Below the pieces are notes generated by a model. That model ran no database searches, had not been told where the DNA came from, and was given only the letters and a program-made list of their open reading frames with translations. 35,571 bases of DNA from Archangium sp. (GTDB taxonomy: Bacteria > Myxococcota > Myxococcia > Myxococcales > Myxococcaceae): assembly GCA_016792935.1 (NCBI GenBank), contig JAEUJS010000390.1, forward strand, positions 1-35,571. Direction: 5' to 3'. The stretch's first letter is position 1. The number at the start of each line of letters is the position of its first letter. The position numbers and the translations under genes were made by a program. Positions 7,321 to 16,589 of the stretch are shown one piece after another.

Positions 7321-9933
7321 TCAGCGCGCGAACTTGCGACGGCGCGAGAGCGTGAACAGCACACCCAACAGCGCGAGCGCATCAACGCCGGTAGAGCAAC
7401 CCGCGCACCCTGCGGGCTTCGTCGGATCCGGATTCGTGCCCGGTCCACCGACCGTCACGCGATTGAGCGTCAGCGTCGCGCTCAACGTCTGCCCCGTCGT
7501 GCCCATCGCCGTCGCAGTGATGACGTTGCGGCCCTCGACGAGCGGCAACGTCGCCGAGAATCCACCCGCACCGAGCAGCTCAGCAGCGACATCGGTCGAA
7601 CCGCTCACCAAGCGCACGCTCGCGACGTCGAAGCCCTTCACGATTCCGTAGAGCGTCACGGTGTCGGTGTTGATGGTCGCCTCATCCGCCGGCTCGACGA
7701 ACGTGAGCTCGGCCATCGCCATCTCGTCCATGCCCTCGGTCAGCGCGACATCGAGCGACAAGCGCGCCTCGGCGGGTACCGTCACCGTCTCCGACTGCGT
7801 GAGGTAACCGGTCTTCTTCACCACCACGAGGTAGTCGGCCGGCACCCCCATCACCGGCGCGTAGTACGCACCGCTTGCATCGGTGGTGACGGTCGAGACC
7901 ACCGTGCCGCTGCTCGCCTCGCGCAATTCGACGGTCGCTCCTTCGATGCGCGTGGTGTCCATGCCGGCGAGATGCACGAAGCCAGCGACGCCCGCGTTGA
8001 ACGTCGCGGAGTGCGTCACGCTGCCCAGGTTGTTCGCCGCATCACGCGCGGTGACGACGATGCTGTTGGTTCCCGGAGCGAGCTGAATCTCGACGCTGAA
8101 CGCGCCGTTGCTCACCGGCACGTCACTCTCCGCGCCGCCGTTGAGCGCGACCTTCACGGTCGAGAGCGCGCCGCGATCATCCGACGCAGTGCCGCGCAGC
8201 TCGATGCGACCCAAATCGAGCGTCGCCATGTTCGCGGGGAACGAGATGGCCACCTGCGGCGCCTGCGTGTCGGCCATCGAGGTCGTCGAGAGACCGACCG
8301 AGCCCCAGATGGTCTGCGACGCGGGCACGGTGCGCGAGACGTTGTTGTTCGCGTAGCCGCTCTTGGCGACGTTCACGGTGTACGTGCCGGGCGGCAGCGT
8401 GAAGAGGTACATGCCGTCGCTCGCGGTGGTGACGGTCTGGCCACCGGCGGTGACGGTGGCTCCAGCAATCGCGACGGTCATGTCCGCCGGGTCCGCGGGA
8501 TTGAAGGCGAAGATTTTTCCGCGCAGCGTGCCGGTGGCGGCCGAGGTGTTGATCTCCATCGAGCCCCACGTCTGCGTGTTCGCGGTGACGGTGCGCATCA
8601 CGCTCGTGCCCGTGAAGCCGCTCTTGCTCACGGTCGCCGTGTAGTTCCCGGGCGCGAGCGTGAATTGGTACAGGCCATCGGCGCCGGTGGTGACGGTCTG
8701 CGAGCCGACAGTGACGGTCGCTCCGGAGATGCGGTTGCTCGAATTGCCGCCGGTGTAGATGGCGCCGATCAACACGCCGGTGCTCGTGGTCGGAGCGGAG
8801 CCGGTGACGAGCTGCATGTAGCGCGTCCAGTTCCAGCCGCTGCCCGGGTCGGTGTGACCGCCGGTGTTGCACGCACGCGGCACTTCGGCGTGACCGATGA
8901 TGTGCGCGCGCGTCTTGGGGATGTTGTGGCGGTCACAGATCCACCGCGTGAGCTTGGCGGACTCCGTGTACATCGCGGTCGTGTACCAGGTGGCCGGATC
9001 CTGCACGAAGCCCTCGTGCTCGAGGCCGATCGACCGGCCGTTGTAACACTGCGCGTGCCACGCGGTGTTGCGGTGCTCGACCATCTGCGTGATCTGCCCG
9101 TCGCTCGAACGCAGGATGTAGTGCGACGACACGTTGGAGTTCGTGTTCTGGAACCACGACTTCGTCCCCGCGTAGCTGCCCTGCATGGTGTGGATGAGCA
9201 CGAACTCGTACGTGCTGCGGCCCGAGCTGTAGTTCGGAGACGCGACCCACGCCGCCGCCGCCGGATACTCGATGACCGCGTCACGACGAACGCTCGCCAC
9301 CGGAGCGTGCACGCGCCAACCCGAGGTCACCGGCAACTGCTGCACGCCGTTCACGTCGAAGCCCGCTTCGAGGTTCAAGAACACGTCGCTCGCGTAGTCG
9401 GCCGCGGCCGTCGCGGAATCGAAGCCCGGATAAAAGCTCACCGCCACGTACCAATCGCCGAGGTTGCTGGCGTCGAGCGAGGGCTGCGAGCGCTGCGAGC
9501 GATCGAACAGCGCGCGGAGCACGGCGGCGGCACCACGAACGTTCGCTGACGGATCGACGCGGAGCTTTCCTTCGGTCACGCCGGTGAGCCGGGCGGCGTC
9601 GGCGAGCGTGTCGATGTCACCGCGGCGGGCGAGCTGCATCACACCGACTCCGCCGGAGCCTGATTCGAAGTTGGCCTTCAGCGAGAGGCGCGTCTCGACG
9701 AAGCCGATGCCTTTGAGCACCGCGACGGGCACCTGGTACTCGCGCGCGGAGTCGATGAACGCGGCTTCGAGCGGCGACGTGGAACGAGGAGCGGGGAGCT
9801 CCTGCGCAGCCTCTTGCTGCTGCGAATCGACTCCACAACCTGCGATCAGCGCGACGAAAAAGGCGGCCCGGGCCGTCGCGCAGTGGAGAACCGACCAGGG
9901 GCGGTTCGGAGCGAGCAGGAAAGTGTGCTTCAT
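7321..9933 (-). CDS. Multidomain murein hydrolase lipoprotein: SLT-like + amidase_2 + repeats + MYXO-CTERM-like tail
   Basis: An 870-residue protein. The N-terminal signal ends in lipobox LIAGC (Cys33). Residues about 55-190 resemble a lysozyme-like lytic transglycosylase: Glu80 in KGIGFVETRLS, then GGVGVMQLARR. Residues about 235-375 are an N-acetylmuramoyl-L-alanine amidase_2 domain, with Zn ligands His248 (VLIHTM), His348 (IIGHAEVP) and Asp362 (GGHTDPGSG). Two carboxypeptidase-regulatory-like domains follow (about 385-465 and 468-550; motifs ISGATVTVG and GATVTAGGQ with YTV-KSGY-type ends), then a Big-type domain (about 558-645), another regulatory-like domain (652-730) and a final Ig-like domain (740-825). 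The C-terminus has paired Cys (AGCAGCSTG), a hydrophobic stretch and SRRRKFAR, like MYXO-CTERM sorting signals. It probably cleaves the peptide stems and glycan of murein, its own or that of prey. It lies 73 bp after the hook-like gene. Confidence 0.88.
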   Translation of the reverse strand: MKHTFLLAPNRPWSVLHCATARAAFFVALIAGCGVDSQQQEAAQELPAPRSTSPLEAAFIDSAREYQVPVAVLKGIGFVETRLSLKANFESGSGGVGVMQLARRGDIDTLADAARLTGVTEGKLRVDPSANVRGAAAVLRALFDRSQRSQPSLDASNLGDWYVAVSFYPGFDSATAAADYASDVFLNLEAGFDVNGVQQLPVTSGWRVHAPVASVRRDAVIEYPAAAAWVASPNYSSGRSTYEFVLIHTMQGSYAGTKSWFQNTNSNVSSHYILRSSDGQITQMVEHRNTAWHAQCYNGRSIGLEHEGFVQDPATWYTTAMYTESAKLTRWICDRHNIPKTRAHIIGHAEVPRACNTGGHTDPGSGWNWTRYMQLVTGSAPTTSTGVLIGAIYTGGNSSNRISGATVTVGSQTVTTGADGLYQFTLAPGNYTATVSKSGFTGTSVMRTVTANTQTWGSMEINTSAATGTLRGKIFAFNPADPADMTVAIAGATVTAGGQTVTTASDGMYLFTLPPGTYTVNVAKSGYANNNVSRTVPASQTIWGSVGLSTTSMADTQAPQVAISFPANMATLDLGRIELRGTASDDRGALSTVKVALNGGAESDVPVSNGAFSVEIQLAPGTNSIVVTARDAANNLGSVTHSATFNAGVAGFVHLAGMDTTRIEGATVELREASSGTVVSTVTTDASGAYYAPVMGVPADYLVVVKKTGYLTQSETVTVPAEARLSLDVALTEGMDEMAMAELTFVEPADEATINTDTVTLYGIVKGFDVASVRLVSGSTDVAAELLGAGGFSATLPLVEGRNVITATAMGTTGQTLSATLTLNRVTVGGPGTNPDPTKPAGCAGCSTGVDALALLGVLFTLSRRRKFAR

Positions 9934-10006
9934 GGAGCGGCTTCGTAGGTCGCTCCCGAGGGCTGCGTCGATGGCCGAATGCGAGACTGTCGCGCGAAAG
10001 TGACAG

Positions 10007-11044
10007 TCAATTTCCGGCGCACGTGAAGCGCGGCAGCTGCTCGAGCGCGCCGCTCACGATGGCTGGGTGAATCGCGTCTCCCGGAAGGCCGAGAACCGGC
10101 TGACCGGAGCCGAGCGTGGGGCGGAAGAGACCGTCTCCGCGATGGGCGAGCGCTTGCGGCGCGGTGAAGACGGCGGTGGAGATGACGCCGAGCAGCGAGG
10201 TCACTCCGTTCGTGTACTCACCGAGCAGCTCTCCGGTGGCGCTGACCTGAAACGTGACCAGAGCGCCCGAGGGGTAGCCATCGCCACCCGCGAACGAGGT
10301 GGCGCTTGGCGCACGGAACTGGGTGACGCCAGCAAGCCCGGTTCCGGTCCCGATGCCGAGCGGGTCTCCGATGTTGAAGCTGAGCTCTTGCGGAGCGACG
10401 GCCTCGAGCGGAAGAAAGTGTGAAGTCTGCGTGACGTTGATCAGTCGCCCATTTCCGTCGAAGTCGACCGTGCCGCCCGCGATCTCGACGGGGAAGCCAG
10501 GCCCACTGCCCTGAATTCGCCCGCCGTCAGCCATCGCGTGGAACTCCCACGTGCCGTGACTCGTCTTCGTCCAGTAGACGTCGACGGAGTACGCGGTTCC
10601 GAGTGAGTCGTAGACGGTTGTCGTCGACTGCGCCGACGAGCTGTTCGCCGGGTCGAGCGGATCGAACACCTGAATCGGCGCGGCAGCGTCGAGGTTGCCC
10701 TTGAGGGTGATGTTCGCAGTCGCTCCCGCGGGCATGAGCGCATTGCCCAGCGTCAGATCTCCGCCGCCAGACTTCTGGAGACGTGCGCCAGTTGGGACCT
10801 GGCGAAAAGTGCCGGTCGCGTCGATGGTGAACGAGCCGTTGCGGGAGAACCACGTGCCTTGATCATCGGCGACCGCGAAGAAGCCAGGACCGTCGAGCGC
10901 GAGATCACTCGGGATGTCCGTGCGGTTGATGGTGCCTTGCACGAAGGCCTGTGCACCGAGCGATGCGCACGCTTGCTCCGAGTAGGCGTTATCGGCCGAG
11001 CCACACGCAGTGAGGACGACACAGCTGATGATCAGAGTTCGCAT
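10007..11044 (-). CDS. Orphan flagellar hook (FlgE)-like lipoprotein lacking D0 helices
   Basis: A 345-residue protein. The lipobox VLTAC gives Cys14. Residues about 44-90 match the FlgE/FlgG core start (DLALDGPGFFAVADDQGTWF, then SRNGSFTIDATGTFRQV). Residues 120-175 match the FlgE D2 region (PIQVFDPLDP, TTVYDSLGTAYSVDVYWTK). Residues 236-285 match the late hook segment (GVTQFRAPSATSF, GYPSGALVTFQVSATGELLGEYTNG). Residues 330-338 resemble the G-x-LE-x-S-N region. The N-terminal Asn-rich helix and the C-terminal helix that form the D0 polymerisation core are both absent, replaced by a lipoprotein signal. No other flagellar gene is in the window. It is presumably a surface protein that reused the hook fold; its function is unknown. 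ATG 11044 is chosen for the lipoprotein signal; the upstream bases belong to a degraded repeat. Confidence 0.85.
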   Translation of the reverse strand: MRTLIISCVVLTACGSADNAYSEQACASLGAQAFVQGTINRTDIPSDLALDGPGFFAVADDQGTWFSRNGSFTIDATGTFRQVPTGARLQKSGGGDLTLGNALMPAGATANITLKGNLDAAAPIQVFDPLDPANSSSAQSTTTVYDSLGTAYSVDVYWTKTSHGTWEFHAMADGGRIQGSGPGFPVEIAGGTVDFDGNGRLINVTQTSHFLPLEAVAPQELSFNIGDPLGIGTGTGLAGVTQFRAPSATSFAGGDGYPSGALVTFQVSATGELLGEYTNGVTSLLGVISTAVFTAPQALAHRGDGLFRPTLGSGQPVLGLPGDAIHPAIVSGALEQLPRFTCAGN

Positions 11045-11075
11045 GCAGCGTGGTTGAGCAACTCGCGCGCCAGCT

Positions 11076-11156
11076 GGCTTTGGGGTCGAAGTGGTTGTTG
11101 GTGGCCGCCCGCACTGCCGAAAGGCGAGACAGCCCCTCATTTCGAGCGAAAAGTGC
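11076..11156 (-). repeat. Degenerate inverted copy C of the 187-bp element
   Basis: Read on the minus strand, the block from TTTTCGCTCG through TGAGGGGCT, then TTTCGGCAG, to CCACTTCGACCCCAAAGCC aligns with the middle of copy B (AATTCGCTCG, TTGAGGGGCT, TTTGGCAG, CCACTTCGACCCCAAGGCC). The outer terminal repeats of this copy are not recognisable. Copies B and C face each other. Confidence 0.6.
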
Positions 11157-11187
11157 GCTCAATGCGTTCGGGCTTCGATGCAGGGTC

Positions 11188-11375
11188 GACCACTGCGTGA
11201 AATTGGTCGTCAGGACAGCCAAATTCACTCACTGGTCAACGGAAACGAAATTCGCTCGTGGTTGAGGGGCTACGCCGCCGTTTGGCAGAGCCAAATACAA
11301 CACCACTTCGACCCCAAGGCCGTTGAGCGCGACGTTCGGTCCCAGCAAATGAACAGCCAAATTCAGACAGTGGTC
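11188..11375 (+). repeat. MITE-like inverted-repeat element, copy B
   Basis: The left terminus GACCACTGCGTGAAATTGG (11188-11206) is identical to that of copy A. The right terminus CCAAATTCAGACAGTGGTC (11357-11375) is its near-perfect inverted repeat. An internal arm CCAAATTCACTCACTGGTC (11219-11237) is again complementary to the left terminus, giving a possible 19-bp hairpin with a 12-base loop. It is 188 bp long against 187 bp for copy A. Flanking bases extend the inverted match by one C/G but show no clear target-site duplication. It ends 2 bp before the stop codon of the kinase gene. Confidence 0.8.
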
Positions 11376-11377
11376 GC

Positions 11378-13492
<2,115 letters not shown>

Positions 13493-13498
13493 GCGCTG

Positions 13499-13503
13499 CT
13501 CCT
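13499..13503 (-). promoter_or_regulatory. Shine-Dalgarno deciding a TTG start for the kinase gene
   Basis: AGGAG on the minus strand lies six bases from TTG 13492-13490, whereas the upstream GTG at 13522 has no purine-rich element. The N-lobe strands of the pseudokinase lie upstream of the first internal ATG (13405), so that ATG cannot be the start. Confidence 0.6.
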
Positions 13504-13542
13504 GAGGGCGACACCATATCACTTGAGGTCGGCTGGCCAGCG

Positions 13543-14373
13543 TCAGCGCTGCTCGAGTTGAGCGAGGAATTCCTGGACGGTCTGAACATGCCGCTGGCGC
13601 AGGTCGATGTCGTCACGAGTGCCGACAAAAGCGGCTGCGCGAACCGGCCCGAGGCGGTGGATGTCTGAAAAGTCAGTTCGCAAAATCTCGATGCATCGCC
13701 TGGCCTCGGCGTCGTCGCGAATGCGCGAAAACGCCTGAACGACCTCTGTGAGAAAAGTCGCTCCATAGTTCTGGAGGACAAAGAGCAAGTCATACGCATC
13801 TTTTGGGTGGCCTCGACCGAAAGGGCCTCCAAAGGCCAGCGCCTTCATGACGACGAACGCAGCTGCGCCGCAGACCCAAAGCTTCCGCTCGGCTGTCTCG
13901 CCTTCCAGGGTCTTCCCGCTGAGTCGCACCTCGAGACGATCGCGATGGGCCAAAGGCAGCGCTGCGGCTTGGAACGCCGACAGCTCATTGCTGATGACTC
14001 GAGTCTTCGCTTTGGGATCGGAGCCAGGCGCGATGAGAAAGTCGACGGTGATTCCGGTCGAGTGCTTCCAGCGATAGGTCGCCAACTTCCCCTGGCCGGT
14101 CTCGTCGGGTACGAACTTGGAAGTCTTGAGCAGTTCGACAAGTTGCTCGTAGCGAGACTCATCGAGAATTGCGAGGTCGAGACCGAGGTCGAGGTCCATC
14201 GTGCCGACGTGGGCGACCATCGGTTGATCGATGATCAGCGACGGAACGAGTCCTCCTACGACGACGAGTTCATCACGCACGGGACCGAGGAAGGTGGCGA
14301 GTGTCAGCGCAGCACTTCGCGCGAGTTCAAACTTCTCGGCGCTGTAGCCAGCTGCCGTGTCGGGCTTGATCAT
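13543..14373 (-). CDS. AbiEii-type nucleotidyltransferase toxin (type IV TA)
   Basis: A 276-residue nucleotidyltransferase-fold protein. The Gly motif is VVVGGLVPSLI (about residues 37-47) and the metal-binding motif is HVGTMDLDLGLD (about 55-66, Asp-x-Asp). A third acidic strand is TGITVDFLIAPG (about 107-118). A helical C-terminal half contains VMKALAFGGPFGRGHPKDAYDLLFVLQNYG, which corresponds to the K-x(n)-KDxxDLxxL motif of AbiEii/DUF1814 proteins. These toxins transfer nucleotides onto tRNA 3' ends or similar targets and are countered by AbiEi-type regulators. The ATG overlaps the stop of the upstream AbiEi-like gene by four bases (ATGA), so the two are co-translated, with the antitoxin first as in AbiE. 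Confidence 0.85.
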   Translation of the reverse strand: MIKPDTAAGYSAEKFELARSAALTLATFLGPVRDELVVVGGLVPSLIIDQPMVAHVGTMDLDLGLDLAILDESRYEQLVELLKTSKFVPDETGQGKLATYRWKHSTGITVDFLIAPGSDPKAKTRVISNELSAFQAAALPLAHRDRLEVRLSGKTLEGETAERKLWVCGAAAFVVMKALAFGGPFGRGHPKDAYDLLFVLQNYGATFLTEVVQAFSRIRDDAEARRCIEILRTDFSDIHRLGPVRAAAFVGTRDDIDLRQRHVQTVQEFLAQLEQR

Positions 14374-15398
14374 GGCCGAAAGCCCATGATCGCTTCTGTC
14401 AACAGGTGGTCGGCCGCCTCTGTCGAGCGCTCAGGGTGCGCTTTGAGATCGACCCAGACTTGCGCCGGGTGGACGCATGGCAGGCCGAGCACTTCGCGCC
14501 CGCCGTCAAAGACGCCGTCGTCGTTCGGCTCGACGAGCCACACGTTGCCACCTTGGTCGACCGGGCGCACATTGAGCTCGTGCATCAGCGCATCGGAGAG
14601 CTGGTAATCGACGTAGAACGTCGTGAGTCCGTACGCGGCAAAAGAGTCATAAGCCCACGCCGCAGTGAGCCCCGTGGCCGCGTAGCGGCGGACCTTTCCA
14701 GACTTCTGCAGGTTCCGCTGCACGCTCTCGGTAGCCTCAAGACCGCTGCGAGCGGGCACGAAGCCCCGGCGGAGTGAATGAGCGCCAAAGTCGTTCGCAT
14801 CGCGCCAAGCACGCAAGAGCTGCATCGGATCGGGGACCCGAAAGCGCTTTGACGCGTCACGTTCGAGAAACCCCGCGTCAACCAGACGGCGCATCAACCT
14901 GCTCGTCTGCCCTTCGTCGAGTGCAGCGACCCGCGCGGCTTCAGTGACCGACCAATCTCGCTGGGGATTCAGCAACATCGCACGCGTCAACCGTGACCCT
15001 CGTCTCTCAAACACCGACGCAGGGCGGCCAGGGCGTGCAACGAGTTCACGGCCCTCGACGTGGAGGAAAAGGGCTTTTGCCTTGATGTGACCGTTGCCGG
15101 CAAAGTCGAGCCAGTTGACTCCACGCTCGTGCAGTTCCGCTCGCCGAGGAGCTGTGAGCGCCGGCACCACGATGACCGGCGTTGCTCCGTCACTGACAGC
15201 GCGCGACAGCCGCTTGAACGCGTCGTGAAGGGCTGGTGGGCCGAGCTGGCCTTTGACCTCGATCGCCAGCCGTCGACCTCCCATTTCAATAAGAAAATCA
15301 AACGCCTCGCTCTTTGACTCTCTGAGCACGATCCGACCAAAGAGATCCCCAAGGATGGCGGGGAGTCGTTCGCGAGCCTCGTCCTCGTAAGATCTCAT
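14370..15398 (-). CDS. AbiEi-like antitoxin/regulator with N-terminal PD-(D/E)XK-like domain
   Basis: 342 residues from an ATG directly after the first operator box. Residues about 1-100 look like a restriction-endonuclease-type fold: acidic Asp34 in AFDFLIEMGG and Glu47-x-Lys49 in LAIEVKGQLG, then a strand TPVIVVPAL. Residues about 136-190 form a winged helix (RDWSVTEAARVAALDEGQTSRLMRRLVDAGFLER). The C-terminal part ends in VHPAQVWVDLKAHPERSTEAADHLL, the hallmark of type IV AbiEi-family antitoxins, which neutralise the toxin and repress their own promoter. Whether the PD-(D/E)XK site is catalytic or only structural is not known. No Shine-Dalgarno sequence is visible; the frame continues upstream to a TTG at 15452, but those codons lie in the operator array. 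Confidence 0.82.
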   Translation of the reverse strand: MRSYEDEARERLPAILGDLFGRIVLRESKSEAFDFLIEMGGRRLAIEVKGQLGPPALHDAFKRLSRAVSDGATPVIVVPALTAPRRAELHERGVNWLDFAGNGHIKAKALFLHVEGRELVARPGRPASVFERRGSRLTRAMLLNPQRDWSVTEAARVAALDEGQTSRLMRRLVDAGFLERDASKRFRVPDPMQLLRAWRDANDFGAHSLRRGFVPARSGLEATESVQRNLQKSGKVRRYAATGLTAAWAYDSFAAYGLTTFYVDYQLSDALMHELNVRPVDQGGNVWLVEPNDDGVFDGGREVLGLPCVHPAQVWVDLKAHPERSTEAADHLLTEAIMGFRP

Positions 15399-15399
15399 A

Positions 15400-15505
15400 T
15401 TGCGTAAATTACGCCAAATTGCGCAATAGGCAATTCCTGAGGGATAGCACAATTGCGTTATCTACTGTCTCTTGCGCAAGCCGCAATTCCGCTCAATTTA
15501 CGCAA
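15400..15505. promoter_or_regulatory. Array of TTGCGYAA operator-like boxes upstream of the TA operon
   Basis: Boxes on the plus strand: TTGCGTAA 15400-15407, TTACGCCAA 15409-15417 (imperfect), TTGCGCAA 15419-15426, TTGCGTTA 15453-15460, TTGCGCAA 15472-15479 and TTACGCAA 15498-15505, with extra CGCAA/TTGCG half-sites. The centres of boxes 15400/15419 and of 15453/15472 are each 19 bp apart, and the two pairs are offset by exactly 53 bp, about five helical turns. AbiEi antitoxins bind inverted repeats in their own promoter, so this is the likely autoregulatory operator. Confidence 0.7.
15459..15486 (-). promoter_or_regulatory. Candidate sigma70-type promoter of the TA operon
   Basis: On the minus strand TTGCGG (15486-15481) is followed by a 16-bp spacer and TAGATA (15464-15459). 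A TTGCGCAA box fills the spacer and another overlaps the -10, the geometry expected for a repressed promoter. The -35 match to consensus is partial. Confidence 0.4.
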
Positions 15506-15506
15506 G

Positions 15507-16589
15507 TCACTCGGTCTTGAGGACGCGCGACAAGACTTGCGCGGTGAAATTCACGAGCGGAATCACGCGCTGGTAGTCGAGCCGCGTGGGGCCGATGACC
15601 CCCACCGTGCCGAGCACCTGATCTTGCGTACCGTAGGGAGACGCAATGACCGTCACATCGCCCTGACTGCCGAACTCGCTCTCGGCGCCGATGAAGATCT
15701 GCATCTCCCGCGCGCGCTGCACGCGATCGAGCAACGCCAGCAGTTTGTGCTTCTCGTCCAACGCCTTGAACAACGCGCGCATGCGGCGCACGTCTTCCGC
15801 GAACTCCGGTGACTCGAGGAACGTGCCCGTGCCCTCGATGACCATGCGCTCGTTCGAGCTCACGTCGGTCGCAGCCGCGCCGAGCTTGAGCGCCCTGGCC
15901 GTCACTTCGTCGTACTGCGCACGCTGCGCGTCGAGCTCCTGCAGGATTCGCGAGCGCAGCTCTTCGATCGAAGCCCCCTGGGGCGACGGCGTCGGGTTGC
16001 GAACCGTCACCGCCGGGAGCAGCTCGTTCAGATAATTCGCCGCGCGCTGCAGCTCGTCGGTCGTGACCGGCGCGTCGAGCACCAGCAGCTTGTTCTGCAC
16101 CTGGCCGCCCTGCCCGACGAGAATCGCGAGCGCGCGATCGACTCCGAGGCGAACGAACTCGATGCGCGACAATGTGCCCGCGCTGGGCCGGGGAATGAGC
16201 ACCACGCCTGCGTGACGTGAGAGCAGGTGCAGCACCTTGCCGGCTTCCTGCATCCGCTCCTCACCGCCCGTCGCGCTCGAGAGGCCCGCTTCGATGAGGT
16301 GCTGATCAGCCGTCGACGGATTCTTCAGCTGCAACAGCGAATCGACGAAGAAGCGATAGCCCTGGTTGGTCGGCACGCGCCCGGCCGACGTGTGCGGCTT
16401 CTCGAGGTAGCCGAGCGCCTCGAGCTCCGAGAGCACGTTGCGCATCGTGGCCGGGCTGACCTCGAACTCTCCGCGGCGCGTCAGGTGCTGACTGCCGACC
16501 GGCTCTCCCGAAGTGATGAATTCCTGAACGACCGCCTTCAAGACGTCGCGCGATCGATCATCCAGCTCTTCCGCCATCGTGAAAGCCAT
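15507..16589 (-). CDS. hrcA: Heat-inducible transcription repressor HrcA
   Basis: A 360-residue protein (ATG 16589; ATG 16577 is an alternative four codons in). The N-terminal winged helix has the family signature: RSRDVLKAVVQEFITSGEPVGSQHLTRR, then EVSPATMRNVLSELEALGYLEKPHTSAGRVPTNQGYR. A GAF-like middle domain (VVLIPRPSAGTLSRIEFVRLG) follows, and the C-terminus contains YGTQDQVLGTVGVIGPTRLDYQRVIPLV, which is diagnostic. HrcA represses groE and dnaK operons by binding CIRCE elements and is released when GroEL is titrated by unfolded protein. No grpE, dnaK or dnaJ gene adjoins it here, and I see no CIRCE sequence in its upstream region. It is divergent from the NAGPA gene and precedes the TA operon by 108 bp. 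Confidence 0.95.
   Translation of the reverse strand: MAFTMAEELDDRSRDVLKAVVQEFITSGEPVGSQHLTRRGEFEVSPATMRNVLSELEALGYLEKPHTSAGRVPTNQGYRFFVDSLLQLKNPSTADQHLIEAGLSSATGGEERMQEAGKVLHLLSRHAGVVLIPRPSAGTLSRIEFVRLGVDRALAILVGQGGQVQNKLLVLDAPVTTDELQRAANYLNELLPAVTVRNPTPSPQGASIEELRSRILQELDAQRAQYDEVTARALKLGAAATDVSSNERMVIEGTGTFLESPEFAEDVRRMRALFKALDEKHKLLALLDRVQRAREMQIFIGAESEFGSQGDVTVIASPYGTQDQVLGTVGVIGPTRLDYQRVIPLVNFTAQVLSRVLKTE

Larger units (their letters stand above)
11045..11377. other. 333-bp gene-free region built of two facing repeat copies
   Basis: Between the hook-like gene (start 11044) and the kinase gene (stop 11378) I see no credible gene. The left part holds a degenerate inverted copy of the 187-bp element (core 11076-11156) and the right part holds full copy B (11188-11375). 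Open frames crossing this stretch are repeat translations. Confidence 0.7.

Noticed and set aside
7972..9549. 525-codon plus-strand open frame
   Set aside because: Antisense to the murein hydrolase whose domains are recognisable; composition is Arg/His-rich shadow.
10007..11044. True flagellar hook gene flgE
   Set aside because: It lacks the D0 helices, has a lipobox and is surrounded by no flagellar genes, so the symbol flgE would mislead.
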